64,000 bases of DNA from Alphaproteobacteria bacterium (GTDB lineage Bacteria > Pseudomonadota > Alphaproteobacteria > Rhizobiales > OSC116), in assembly GCA_002400495.2 (NCBI GenBank), contig NVQL02000052.1:124001-188000 (forward strand), in the 5' to 3' direction. Below, in pieces: positions 42,445 through 51,403 of this stretch. Numbering within the stretch: position 1 is the first letter of the stretch; each line of letters opens with the position of its first letter. A program made the position numbers and the translations under genes. The notes beneath the pieces were generated by a model that had not been told where the DNA came from, ran no database searches, and worked only from the letters and a program-made list of their open reading frames with translations.

Positions 42445-43201
42445 TGATGATGGCTTTCACTTCAGTTTGAACAATGTTCAATATTTCCTGCATCACCCGC
42501 ACGGCTTCGTCAGCATTGCCTTCAACCACATATTTAGCCAAATCGCGATGCAAAGGAATGGAAGCTTCGCCAAGCCTTGCTTCACCTAGCGGCTCCACAT
42601 AAATATCATTAAATACGTCATGCAATTGCTTGATCATTTGGCCAAATAACGGGTTGCCCGAAGCCTCATTAATCGCGCCATGAAACAAAGCATCCGCCTC
42701 GCGCCAATCATCACCCATTTCAAAATCATACATTAAAATTTCAAGCCGCGCCGAGATTAACCTACGTTGCTTTTCGTTGGCATTTATCGCCGCCAAACGC
42801 GTGGCTTCAATCTCCAAAACTGACCGCACACCATGAGTTCGAAGCAAGCTTTCTGCCTCTAATTTTAGAGTGATCGGCACATAAATAGAATTAGATGAAA
42901 CCTCAGCGGCGAGTATCGTGCCAGCGCCTTTATTGCGGGTGATGATGCCCATGCCCTGCCAAGATTTTAGCGCTTCACGAATGGTCGAACGACCCACACT
43001 TAACTTTTTCGCCAATTCATTTTCAGTCGGCAAACGGTCACCAATTTTCAAACCCGCCGCTTCAATCATTTCAATCAAAGCGTCAATCACTTCCATATCG
43101 CGGGTGCGTTTTTTTATCGGCCGCAAGGCTCTAATGACATTGTTATTGGCGCTCTTTTTTGCCGTTTTCGCGGATTGAGGATTTTTGTTTTTAGTATTCA
43201 T
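42434..43201 (-). CDS. GntR-family regulator (FadR subfamily)
   Basis: A 255-aa GntR regulator. A basic N-terminal tail (about 1-35) precedes the winged HTH (VIDALIEMIEAAGLKIGDRLPTENELAKKLSVGRSTIREALKSWQGMGIITRNKGAGT). A helical FCD domain follows, with the metal-site pattern DALFHGAINEAS and IPLHRDLAKYVVEGNADEAVRVMQEIL. First gene of the operon, it has a strong promoter with an operator in its spacer, so it likely represses itself and the transporter. Confidence 0.92.
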   Translation of the reverse strand: MNTKNKNPQSAKTAKKSANNNVIRALRPIKKRTRDMEVIDALIEMIEAAGLKIGDRLPTENELAKKLSVGRSTIREALKSWQGMGIITRNKGAGTILAAEVSSNSIYVPITLKLEAESLLRTHGVRSVLEIEATRLAAINANEKQRRLISARLEILMYDFEMGDDWREADALFHGAINEASGNPLFGQMIKQLHDVFNDIYVEPLGEARLGEASIPLHRDLAKYVVEGNADEAVRVMQEILNIVQTEVKAIINER

Positions 43202-43226
43202 TAAAGATTTGCCCTTTTTATATAAA

Positions 43227-43254
43227 ATATTATCTCATTGTCTGACAATGTCAA
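43227..43254 (-). promoter_or_regulatory. GntR operon promoter with 15-bp palindromic operator in the spacer
   Basis: On the minus strand -35 TTGACA (43249-43254) and -10 TAATAT (43227-43232) are spaced 16 bp. A perfect 15-bp palindrome (CATTGTC, T, GACAATG) at 43236-43250 occupies the spacer and touches the -35. The TTGTCTGACAA core is the FadR-subfamily type (TnGTnnnACnA). Repression by occlusion is the likely mechanism. Confidence 0.8.
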
Positions 43255-43280
43255 ACATTATGTTTTAAATCCGTATAAAG

Positions 43281-43315
43281 ACAAAAAAAATCACAGCCAA
43301 AATTAATTGGCAGTG
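43281..43315 (-). terminator. Intrinsic terminator of the iol operon
   Basis: On the minus strand, after the iolB stop, a hairpin (CACxGCCAA, 6-nt loop, TTGGCxGTG, one mismatch pair) is followed by a run of eight T. It is the clearest rho-independent terminator in the window and separates the iol genes from the GntR operon. Confidence 0.85.
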
Positions 43316-43346
43316 AGGTTTTATATAGATAGGAAATGAAGTTAGT

Positions 43347-44147
43347 TTAAGCGTCGCGCTTGGCAATCCAATCAAATTCTGAGTGGTTTTCAAACCGCCA
43401 TTTGCGCAACGGCCCCGCCATTACATTTAAATAATAACCCTCAAAACCATAAGGCACACCAACAGGGTGATGGCCTTTGGGCACTAACACGACATCACCA
43501 TTATAGGCTGCCATACTCTCATCCAACTCACCATCTTCGGTGAATACCCGTTGCATCACATAACCTTGCTTAGGGTTTATGCGGTGATAATAAGTCTCTT
43601 CCAAAAATGTCATATTCGGGAAATCATCTGTGTCATGGCGATGCGGCGGGTAAGACGACCAATTGCCATCAGGCGTAAAAGCTTCGGTTACCAATAAGCT
43701 GTCCGCAACATCCAATTCCTCCATCGCAATGGGGTAAACATGGCGTGTATTTGCCCCTTTGCCACGGGTATTTTTTTCAGGCTCGGGCAGCACGCGGGCT
43801 TCATAATTGCCTTTACCAGGCGCGGTGCAAACCGCAAGTGTGCAATCTGTCGTCGCCACCGCTTGCCACGATTGATCATTCGGCACATAAACACTCACTG
43901 GCGGTATTTGCTCAAATACATTCATCCGCTTGCCCAATTCACCAAAATCTTGGTCGCCTGCTGATATATCGGCCTTGCCTTCTACCAATACCAAAATCAC
44001 CTCACGGTCGCCTGTCGATTCGGCAGCAATGTCACCCGCTTTTAAATGATATAGGCCAAAACCAACATAGCCCCAGTTGGCATTTTTTGTTGTGATATCA
44101 TGAACTTTGCCAGTATTGGCAGTTGGTTTTCGTAATAAATTTGTCAT
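43347..44147 (-). CDS. iolB: 5-deoxy-glucuronate isomerase
   Basis: A 266-aa bicupin enzyme that converts 5-deoxy-glucuronate to 2-deoxy-5-keto-gluconate. Recognisable IolB motifs are NWGYVGFGLYHLKAGD, GDREVILVLVEGKADI, NTRHVYPIAME, NWSSYPPHRHDTDDFPNMTFLEETYYHRINPKQGYVMQRVF (metal histidines and glutamate) and the closing DVVLVPKGHHPVGVPYGFEGYYLNVMAGP. The ATG follows a GAGGGA site. It is the last gene of the minus-strand iol operon. Confidence 0.96.
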   Translation of the reverse strand: MTNLLRKPTANTGKVHDITTKNANWGYVGFGLYHLKAGDIAAESTGDREVILVLVEGKADISAGDQDFGELGKRMNVFEQIPPVSVYVPNDQSWQAVATTDCTLAVCTAPGKGNYEARVLPEPEKNTRGKGANTRHVYPIAMEELDVADSLLVTEAFTPDGNWSSYPPHRHDTDDFPNMTFLEETYYHRINPKQGYVMQRVFTEDGELDESMAAYNGDVVLVPKGHHPVGVPYGFEGYYLNVMAGPLRKWRFENHSEFDWIAKRDA

Positions 44148-44172
44148 TATTTTTTCCCTCTTTTTATCCGCT

Positions 44173-46014
44173 TTAATTTAGCCCACGTCGGCTCTTAACA
44201 CTAGCCTCATAATTTTTGCGCGCCGCGCGCACTTCTGCGCGGTTTGAAACTTCTGGCACGGCCACATCCCACCAAAAACCGCCCGCATCAGTGGCTGGTA
44301 ACGGATCAGTATCGATCACAATCACATGGCTGCGGTCAGATTCTTTTGCTCGTGCGATGGCCACCTCAAGCGCCGCAATGTCCTCCACTTTCTCCGCAAT
44401 CGCACCTTGAGCAGCCGCATGCGCCGTAAAATCAATATCCGAAGGCCGCACCAAATTCGGCACGCTATCAAGCAAATTGTTAAACGAACGACCACCTGTT
44501 GCGCCTTGCAAACGGTTGATGCACGCAAACCCACGGTTGTCCAACAAAACCACAATAATTTTCTGCCCCAACATCACGCTGGACGCCAGTTCAGAATTGG
44601 CCATCATATAACTGCCATCACCGACCATTACCAAAATATCACGCTCAGGCAAAGCCATCTTTGCACCCATTCCACCGGCAATTTCATACCCCATACAAGA
44701 ATACCCATATTCCATATGATAGCCATTGGGCTTACTGGCTTTCCATAATTTTTGCAACTCACCTGGCAGGCCACCTGCCGCACATAAAACGACACCATTA
44801 TCGTCAAGCGATCTTTGCACCGCCCCAATCACATGCGCATCCGTGGGCACAATTCCGTCTTTAGGCGCTGCTGTCGCCGCCTCAATCGCCTCCAACCAGT
44901 TTTCACGCAAACTACCATCAGGAGCAGGCGCCTTGTGCCCGCCCAAAGCCTCACTAAGAGCTTCAAGCGCCACTTTGGCATCTGCAACCAAAGCCGTCGT
45001 ACCATTTTTAATGCCATCATAAGGCGTCACATTAATCGATAAAATCTCCCGCTCAGGGTTAGTAAAAACCGCCCATGAACCTGTTGTAAAATCCTGAAAC
45101 CTCGTCCCCACACCAATCACCAAATCAGCCTCTTGCGCCAAAGCATTGGCGGCCGAGCCACCCGCCACACCAATCGAGCCAAAGTTAAGTTCATGCTGCC
45201 AGTCCATGGCCGATCGCCCCGCCTGCGTTTCACAAACCGCAATATTATGCGTCTCGGCAAACTCTCGCAAAGCGTCCGTAGCGCCCGAATATAACACACC
45301 ACCACCCGCGACAATCAACGGCTTTTTTGCCGCTTTAATCAAAGCCACAGCGTTAGCCAGCTCACGTGCATCAGGCGCAGGGCGGCGTCTATACCATGTC
45401 CGCGGTTCAAAAAAGCTCAACGGATAATCATAAGCCTCAGCTTGCGTATCTTGACAAAAAGACAACACAGCAGGCCCGCAATCACTAGGGTCAGTCAACA
45501 CCCGCATGGCACGCGGCAAAGCGGTCAACAAATGTTCAGGGCGCGAAATGCGGTCAAAATACCGCGATACAGGCTTAAAACAATCATTGGCGCTTATTGT
45601 GCCATCGTCAAAATCTTCAACCTGTTGCAAAACAGGGTCAGGCTCACGATTGGCAAACACATCACTAGGCACAAACAAAACAGGCAACCTGTTCACATGA
45701 GCAATCGCACATGAGGTCACCATATTGGTCGCCCCAGGCCCAATAGACGATGTCACCGCCATGGCCTGCGTGCGGTTTTTAGCTTTAGCAAATGCCACCG
45801 CCGCATTGCCCATGCCTTGCTCATTATGCGCCCGATAGGTGAGAAAACTTTTATCCAAATCAGCCTCTGCCAAAGCTTCACCTAACCCAGCGACATTGCC
45901 ATGGCCAAATATTGCCCACATGCCCGCGACAAGTGGCTCACCCTCTTGGTTTTTCTGCACCGATAGATATTTTATCATCGCCTGCGCCGCGGTTAAGCGT
46001 ATAAATTTGGTCAT
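44173..46014 (-). CDS. iolD: 3D-(3,5/4)-trihydroxycyclohexane-1,2-dione acylhydrolase
   Basis: A 613-aa thiamine-diphosphate enzyme of the acetohydroxyacid synthase type that opens the ring of the diketo-inositol. The N-terminal half has MWAIFGHGNVAGLGEAL and THNIAVCETQAGRSAMDW. The C-terminal half has the ThDP motif GDGSYMMANSELASSVMLG with Gly-Asp-Gly at 465-467. MGYEIAGGMGAKMALPERDILVMV precedes it. Its start has an AGGA site. It lies between iolC and iolB, as expected. Confidence 0.96.
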   Translation of the reverse strand: MTKFIRLTAAQAMIKYLSVQKNQEGEPLVAGMWAIFGHGNVAGLGEALAEADLDKSFLTYRAHNEQGMGNAAVAFAKAKNRTQAMAVTSSIGPGATNMVTSCAIAHVNRLPVLFVPSDVFANREPDPVLQQVEDFDDGTISANDCFKPVSRYFDRISRPEHLLTALPRAMRVLTDPSDCGPAVLSFCQDTQAEAYDYPLSFFEPRTWYRRRPAPDARELANAVALIKAAKKPLIVAGGGVLYSGATDALREFAETHNIAVCETQAGRSAMDWQHELNFGSIGVAGGSAANALAQEADLVIGVGTRFQDFTTGSWAVFTNPEREILSINVTPYDGIKNGTTALVADAKVALEALSEALGGHKAPAPDGSLRENWLEAIEAATAAPKDGIVPTDAHVIGAVQRSLDDNGVVLCAAGGLPGELQKLWKASKPNGYHMEYGYSCMGYEIAGGMGAKMALPERDILVMVGDGSYMMANSELASSVMLGQKIIVVLLDNRGFACINRLQGATGGRSFNNLLDSVPNLVRPSDIDFTAHAAAQGAIAEKVEDIAALEVAIARAKESDRSHVIVIDTDPLPATDAGGFWWDVAVPEVSNRAEVRAARKNYEASVKSRRGLN

Positions 46015-46029
46015 TTCACATATCCTTTT

Positions 46030-47937
46030 TTAGCCATGCCGCGCTTTGTCCCACAACATACATAAAGAGCTATAATTTTTCGCCATTTGCCCGATGGCCT
46101 CTGCATCATTCACCTCACCCGCAAACCATTGTTTGGCGGTTGCGCCAAATATAGTGCGCCCCACCGCAAAGCCTTTTACCAATGGCTGCTTGGCGGCCAA
46201 AGCAAAACTTGCGGCCAGTTCGGCCTGTGGCGCATCCAAACCCAAAACCACAATGCCCCGACAATGCGGGTCATGCTCAGCCACCGCTTTACAGGTATTT
46301 TCCCAAGCAGCGGCAGATTTCATCGGCTCAAGCTTCCACCAATCTGGATAAATGCCAATTTCATAAAACCGTTTTACCAATTTGGCGGTTGTCTCATCGT
46401 CAGTCGCGCCAACTTTAGAAGGCATCACCTCCAACAATAATTCCAAACGGTTGCGCCGCACGGCAGATGCCAAACGCAACAAAGTCGCCTCTTGCTCAGC
46501 TTGCATTTCTGCCTCATCATCAGGATGGCAAAAACACAATACTTTCACCACATGCTCACGTGGCCATTCAGACAGGCCACCAAAATCCACACCCAATTCA
46601 GGCTCCAATGTCAAAGGCCGAGATGCAGGCCATTCAACAGGCCGCGCTATCCACAAACCTTTACCCGCAGCCGCATGCAGTGCGTCCTCACCCAAACGAC
46701 TGTCACACAACAAGCCATAATCGTCACGCCCTTGCGCCACCTGCTCAGCCGCCGTCAAACACAGTAATTTAAACTCACCAATTTTCGCATGGTCAGCCCC
46801 CACCGCATCAGCCATTTTTTCCAATTGCACCCGATGATCAAAAGCAAATATTTTCAATTCAGGCCAATCAAGGTGGCGATTGGTCGCCCAATGTATTTGT
46901 TCAAGCTCAGCGTCTTTGCGCAATTCAGGCTCAATCACCCCCCGCTCTAGAAAATACTCAAGCTCTGCCAAACTCGGATATGCAGGCGTGCACCCATGCC
47001 GACTAACCGCAAAAGCCCCGCAAGCATTGGCGTATTTAAGCGCCGTCGGCCAACTTTCCCCGTCCAACCAACCTTTGAGCAAGCCAGACATAAACCCATC
47101 CCCCGCACCCAGCACATTAAACACTTTTATCGCAAAGCCCTCACCCGCCTCACCTTCATCCAAATTTTTAGGAATGTCGCCACTAATCGCCACCGCCCCA
47201 TCAGCTCCTCGTTTGCAAACCAAAGTCGCGTCGCTCACCTTACGCACATTGCGCAAAGCTTGCATCGTATCCGTCGTGCCGCCCGCAATGTGAAATTCTT
47301 CCTCAGTGCCCACAATCAAATCAAACAAATGCAAGGTCGCCTGCAACTTAGCGGTCACCGCAGCACTCTCAACAAACCGAGATTCCCCATCACCATGCCC
47401 CGCCAAACCCCACAGGTTCGGCCGATAATCAATATCCAACGCAGTCTTAGCGCCATTTTCACGTGCCAAATTCAAAGCTTTTAACGTCGCCGCCTCAACC
47501 TGCGGATGGCTCAAATGCGTCCCAGATGCCACCACACAACGCGCGCGGGCGATAAAGCGAGCGTCAATGTCCGCCTCACACAAAGCCATATCCGCACAAT
47601 TTTCACGATAGAATATCAACGGAAATTGATCTTTGTCACGAATGCCCAGCAAAACCAAAGCCGTCAAGCGCTCATCATCAGTTATAATGCCGTCAACATT
47701 CACCCCTTCGGCCTTCAACTGCTCACGAATAAACCGCCCCATATGCTCATTGCCAACACGGGTGATCAAAGCCGATTTTAACCCCAACCGCGCTGTACCC
47801 GCTGCCATATTGGTCGGCGAGCCGCCTAAATATTTGTCAAAAGAGCGCATGTCTTCCAACCGCCCGCCAACCTGTCCGCCATAAAGGTCAACCGAGCTGC
47901 GGCCAATGGTGATTAAATCTAGTTTTTCATCGCTCAT
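46030..47937 (-). CDS. iolC: 5-dehydro-2-deoxygluconokinase fused to a DUF2090 (IolJ-like) domain
   Basis: About 635 aa from the ATG at 47937 (MSDEKLDLITIGRSSVDLYG); a GTG at 47952 would overlap iolG. Residues 1 to about 325 are a PfkB sugar kinase: LGGSPTNMAAGTARLGLKSALITRVG and the C-terminal signature VLGAGDGFMSGLLKGWLDG with catalytic Asp. Residues about 330-635 are the DUF2090 domain, an aldolase-like barrel (KIFAFDHRVQLEKMAD, KVLCFCHPDDEAE, LLLEVMPSKVG, GIYPDWWKLEPM). Kinase and DKGP aldolase steps may be joined in one protein. This fusion is known in many proteobacteria. Confidence 0.93.
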   Translation of the reverse strand: MSDEKLDLITIGRSSVDLYGGQVGGRLEDMRSFDKYLGGSPTNMAAGTARLGLKSALITRVGNEHMGRFIREQLKAEGVNVDGIITDDERLTALVLLGIRDKDQFPLIFYRENCADMALCEADIDARFIARARCVVASGTHLSHPQVEAATLKALNLARENGAKTALDIDYRPNLWGLAGHGDGESRFVESAAVTAKLQATLHLFDLIVGTEEEFHIAGGTTDTMQALRNVRKVSDATLVCKRGADGAVAISGDIPKNLDEGEAGEGFAIKVFNVLGAGDGFMSGLLKGWLDGESWPTALKYANACGAFAVSRHGCTPAYPSLAELEYFLERGVIEPELRKDAELEQIHWATNRHLDWPELKIFAFDHRVQLEKMADAVGADHAKIGEFKLLCLTAAEQVAQGRDDYGLLCDSRLGEDALHAAAGKGLWIARPVEWPASRPLTLEPELGVDFGGLSEWPREHVVKVLCFCHPDDEAEMQAEQEATLLRLASAVRRNRLELLLEVMPSKVGATDDETTAKLVKRFYEIGIYPDWWKLEPMKSAAAWENTCKAVAEHDPHCRGIVVLGLDAPQAELAASFALAAKQPLVKGFAVGRTIFGATAKQWFAGEVNDAEAIGQMAKNYSSLCMLWDKARHG

Positions 47938-47948
47938 AATCATCTCAC

Positions 47949-48959
47949 TCACACATAAATGCTCGGCTTGTCACCAATATTCAGCTCAACCACATCACCA
48001 CTATCGGCAGATTTTATCGCCGCATCCGATACAGCTTGAATGGCATAACCATCCCAAGCACTTGGGCCTGTCACCCCACCATGACGCGCCGCCTCTGCCC
48101 ACATGGCAATCTCGACATCATAAGCTTCAACAAATCGCAACATCCAATCAGCAAGAATCTCACCACTAAACTGACCTTGGCTTTTGACGATAATCTTATT
48201 TGTCTCGCCCAAACTCACACTGCCTTTTTCGGCCGAAACCTCACCCTGAATGTCATAGCCATAATCAATGTTAACCGAAACCTCGACACTGGCAAGCGTC
48301 TTATTGTCCATTTCAATCAGTGCCATGAGCGGGTCACGCAACCCACCACCGCGTGTGTTTTTCTTCGCTCCAACCACCCGCACCCGCGCCACTTCACTAT
48401 CCAACAACCAACGCGCAACATCAATGTCATGCACCATGGTGTCGCTAATCGCCATATCGCCTTTATAATGGTCAGGCACACCTGCATTGCGATGCACACT
48501 ATGAAAAATAAGCGGCGCGCCAATTTTACCACTGTCTATGGTGGCTTTCATGGCTTTATAAGCAGGGTCATAACGGCGCATATAACCAACTTGTAGCAAG
48601 CGTTTGCCTAGCTTCACCTCAGCTTCAATAATCCGCTGACATGCCGCTTGACTGTCAGCCAAGGGTTTTTCGCAAAATATCGGCTTACCTGCTGCCAATG
48701 CTAGCAAAATAGCCGCTTCATGCGCCCCACCCCAAGAGCAAATCAACACGGCATCAACATTGTCCGCAGCAATGAGTTGCTCAGCAGTTTCAAATATTTT
48801 AATGTCAGCCGCTTTGCGTGCCGCTTGTTTGGCATTGTCAGCATTTGTATCAGTCACCGCCGTCACCACCGCGCTGGGTATGAGATCAGTAATGCGGCGT
48901 ATATGGTCTTGCCCAATCATGCCCGTGCCAATCACCCCAACTTTTAATATTTTTACCAT
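47949..48959 (-). CDS. iolG: Inositol 2-dehydrogenase (Gfo/Idh/MocA)
   Basis: A 336-aa NAD-dependent dehydrogenase that oxidises myo-inositol to scyllo-inosose. The Rossmann motif is VGVIGTGMIGQDHIRRI, the catalytic lysine is in CEKPLADS, RRYDPAYKAMK is near residue 130, and the active-site Asp/His pair is in MVHDIDVARWLLDSEV. The N-terminus of the iol operon on the minus strand, it has a TTGACC-N17-CATAAT promoter (48994-49022). Confidence 0.9.
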   Translation of the reverse strand: MVKILKVGVIGTGMIGQDHIRRITDLIPSAVVTAVTDTNADNAKQAARKAADIKIFETAEQLIAADNVDAVLICSWGGAHEAAILLALAAGKPIFCEKPLADSQAACQRIIEAEVKLGKRLLQVGYMRRYDPAYKAMKATIDSGKIGAPLIFHSVHRNAGVPDHYKGDMAISDTMVHDIDVARWLLDSEVARVRVVGAKKNTRGGGLRDPLMALIEMDNKTLASVEVSVNIDYGYDIQGEVSAEKGSVSLGETNKIIVKSQGQFSGEILADWMLRFVEAYDVEIAMWAEAARHGGVTGPSAWDGYAIQAVSDAAIKSADSGDVVELNIGDKPSIYV

Positions 48960-48993
48960 TCATTCGCCCTGTTCATGCTTATATATATGGCAA

Positions 48994-49088
48994 ATTATGG
49001 GCGGCAAAACATACGGGGTCAACGATAATTTGCCCGTTTTTACCTCATATATGATGTAATCAACATCAAAAATGATGCAATCACATCA
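48994..49088 (-). promoter_or_regulatory. iolG promoter and alternating TGATG/CATCA operator array
   Basis: On the minus strand -35 TTGACC (49017-49022) and -10 CATAAT (48994-48999) are 17 bp apart. Further upstream four half-sites alternate: TGATG at 49052, CATCA at 49064, TGATG at 49073, CATCA at 49084. The inner pair forms CATCAAAAATGATG (49064-49077), nearly identical to 50146-50159 between iolR and iolE. The array sits upstream of the -35 and its last half-site enters the end of the iolR gene. Confidence 0.68.
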
Positions 49089-50117
49089 TAGGCTTTCAGG
49101 TATATGCAATCGCATGGGAAAAAACGTCTGGCTCGGCACTTCAAAATTCTTGTCGGTCACCGACTTGCCCATATAACAAACTAATTTACGGCATAAATCA
49201 TCCAATGGCGTGGCCAATACGGCGGTCACCACCCCTTCGGCCATGCCCGAAACAGTTTCGGGCATAATCTCATTCACCACCACTGTCATGTCGGTGTGGC
49301 GCTGTTCTTCACGCAACGCAACCAGCGAGCCCTCAATGCCACCACCTGCACTATAAAGCCCCACCAGATCGGGGTTTTTGTGTAATAATTCAAGTGTTGT
49401 CTCATAAGTTAATTCGCGGGTTTCCAAATTGGTCACGCTTTCAATCACTTGAAATTGCGGCGCATGCTCACGAAAATAACTTCTAAACCCCGTCTCGCGT
49501 AATTCATGGCCATGCCAGCGTGATCCGCCGACAAATAACCCAACTTTTCCCGCCTTTTTGGCGGTATTGGCAATCATCCAAGCCGCGCTACGCCCCACTT
49601 TTAAATTGTTAGTGCCAAAATAACCAGCCCGCACATCTTGGGCAAAATCCGATAATAAAGAGAATGTCTGCACGCCGCGCGCTTTGGCCTCGGCCACCGC
49701 GGTCGAAACCCGCAAACAATCTGTCGCCACCGCCGCAACCACATCGCAGGTTTTAGACATTTGCTCAATCAAGGTGGCAAATTCCGTCGGGCTGGTTGCT
49801 TTTGCCCAACTAATCTGGCATCGGCCTTGCACATCATTGTTAAGTCGCACGGCTTCATGTAAATTTTCGGCAAATTGTTGATAAAAATAATGTTGCGGCT
49901 TTTGCAGAATAAACCCAAATTTCACATGCGGCAAGTTTTCTTGTATGCGTTGTTTTATCAAGCCTGCGGCATGATAACCAATTTCATGCGCTGCGTCATA
50001 AACCCTGCGAGCGGTTTCTTCACGCACCTTATGGCGGCCATTAATCACCCTGTCTACTGTTGCGGTGCTTACATTTGCGGCTTTGGCTAAGTCGTAAATT
50101 GTCGGTCTTTTGGCCAT
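49086..50117 (-). CDS. iolR: LacI-family regulator of inositol genes
   Basis: A 343-aa LacI-type regulator from the ATG at 50117 (MAKRPTIYDL); a GTG at 50126 is possible. The HTH is TIYDLAKAANVSTATVDRVINGRHKVREETARRVYDAA. The sensor domain is of the ribose-binding type (SBP_4-like), with VVAAVATDCLRVSTAVAEAKARG and YSAGGGIEGSLVAL. It lies between the iolG operon and iolE, with matching operator sites on both sides, so control of both by an inositol-derived signal is likely. The symbol is given by context. Confidence 0.82.
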   Translation of the reverse strand: MAKRPTIYDLAKAANVSTATVDRVINGRHKVREETARRVYDAAHEIGYHAAGLIKQRIQENLPHVKFGFILQKPQHYFYQQFAENLHEAVRLNNDVQGRCQISWAKATSPTEFATLIEQMSKTCDVVAAVATDCLRVSTAVAEAKARGVQTFSLLSDFAQDVRAGYFGTNNLKVGRSAAWMIANTAKKAGKVGLFVGGSRWHGHELRETGFRSYFREHAPQFQVIESVTNLETRELTYETTLELLHKNPDLVGLYSAGGGIEGSLVALREEQRHTDMTVVVNEIMPETVSGMAEGVVTAVLATPLDDLCRKLVCYMGKSVTDKNFEVPSQTFFPMRLHIPESL

Positions 50118-50145
50118 TTTTGTCACTTTATTGATTTAATCACAT

Positions 50146-50159
50146 CATCACAAATGATG
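50146..50159. promoter_or_regulatory. iolR-iolE operator (CATCACAAATGATG)
   Basis: A 14-bp site with half-sites CATCA and TGATG spaced 4 bp lies 29 bp from the iolR start and about 80 bp from the iolE start. It differs from the site in front of iolG by one base in the spacer. Joint repression of iolR and iolE by the LacI-type protein is inferred. Confidence 0.7.
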
Positions 50160-50239
50160 GTTTTTGCAAGAATAGATCAAGCTAAGCTTGACCGCAACCG
50201 ATTTGTGTATTTCTATCGAGTAATTTAGGGGAACAATAA

Positions 50240-51133
50240 ATGATTCTATATGGCACGAATCCAATTGCATGGTCAAACGATGATGACCAAACATTAGGTC
50301 AGAATATAAGCTTAGAACAATGTCTCATCGAGACCGCCGAAATAGGTTTTGACGGCATCGAAAAGGGGCATAAATTCCCCAATAATGCACCAGACATGGT
50401 CGACACGCTTGCCCCATATGGTTTAAAATTTGTCTCAGGCTGGTGGTCACTAAATTTACTTAGCCAAGATGCCGAGGCCGAGATTGCAGCCATGAGTGAT
50501 TATCTTAACTTGCTACAAGGCTGCGGCTGCCAAGTGGCTATTTTATGCGAAACCTCAAATGCTATTCATAGCGATAATGACCACCCATTGACCGACAAGC
50601 CAAACCTTGCGGCCAACGAGTGGGCGCAATTTGGCGCGCGGCTCAGCCAAGTTGCGGCGCATATTCGCGAGCGCGGCATCATACCTGTTTATCATCATCA
50701 CATGGGCACAATTGTGCAAACTGGCGCTGAGATTGATTTATTAATGGCCAATACTGATGGCAATTTAAGCCTGCTACTCGATACAGGCCATGCGTATTTT
50801 GGTGGTGCGGACCCCGCACAAATTGCCCAAAAATATATGGACCGCATTCATCATATCCATGCCAAAAACATCCGTTTGGATGTCATGCAGCATGTGCTAG
50901 ACCAAGGTTTAAGCTTTTTAGATGGCGTGCGCGAGGGCGTGTTCACCGTACCTGGCGATAAAGAGGGTTGTGTGGATTTCACATCAGTGCTTCATGTTGC
51001 AGCGCAAAACGATTATAATGGGTGGGTGGTGATTGAGGCCGAGCAAGACCCAGATGTGCGCCACCCTTATTTTTACCAATGCATGGGGTTAAAAGCCTTA
51101 AAAGGGTTTGCACGTGATGCGGGCTTGGAATAG
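50240..51133 (+). CDS. iolE: Myo-inosose-2 dehydratase
   Basis: A 297-aa TIM-barrel enzyme (xylose isomerase-like) that dehydrates scyllo-inosose to the diketo-inositol substrate chain for IolD. Typical motifs are [17 protein letters not shown] at the N-terminus, [14 protein letters not shown] with the metal Glu, [31 protein letters not shown] and [26 protein letters not shown]. It is transcribed away from the rest of the iol genes, with a GGGGAA ribosome site. Confidence 0.95.
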   Translation: MILYGTNPIAWSNDDDQTLGQNISLEQCLIETAEIGFDGIEKGHKFPNNAPDMVDTLAPYGLKFVSGWWSLNLLSQDAEAEIAAMSDYLNLLQGCGCQVAILCETSNAIHSDNDHPLTDKPNLAANEWAQFGARLSQVAAHIRERGIIPVYHHHMGTIVQTGAEIDLLMANTDGNLSLLLDTGHAYFGGADPAQIAQKYMDRIHHIHAKNIRLDVMQHVLDQGLSFLDGVREGVFTVPGDKEGCVDFTSVLHVAAQNDYNGWVVIEAEQDPDVRHPYFYQCMGLKALKGFARDAGLE

Positions 51134-51166
51134 TCTGGCTTTATAAAAACCATTCAAGAGTGATTT

Positions 51167-51403
51167 ATGATACCCTTATTTATTTTCATTTGCGCTATTT
51201 TTGGCATTCTTTTGGCCAAATTCGTTAAGAATATGAATTTTACTCTCATCTATATTTTAATGACCGCAATTGGCCTCATATTATTCCTGTTCGGCATTTA
51301 TGTATTCAGCGCACCGTCTATTTCGGCAGCGATCGGATCCATTGCTTTCACTCTGGTGTTTATGGTGACCTATTTAGGCGGTAAAAAGCGTAATAATAAA
51401 TAG
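51167..51403 (+). CDS. Small membrane protein
   Basis: A 78-aa hydrophobic protein with three probable membrane segments (about 2-18, 27-47 and 51-70) and a basic tail (GGKKRNNK). I do not recognise a family. It lies 33 bp after iolE on the same strand, and a 9-bp inverted repeat follows the stop. Confidence 0.55.
   Translation: MIPLFIFICAIFGILLAKFVKNMNFTLIYILMTAIGLILFLFGIYVFSAPSISAAIGSIAFTLVFMVTYLGGKKRNNK

Noticed and set aside
43281-43346. CRISPR-like or repeat structure near the A-tract
   Set aside because: It is a single hairpin with a T-run on the minus strand, fully explained as the iolB terminator.
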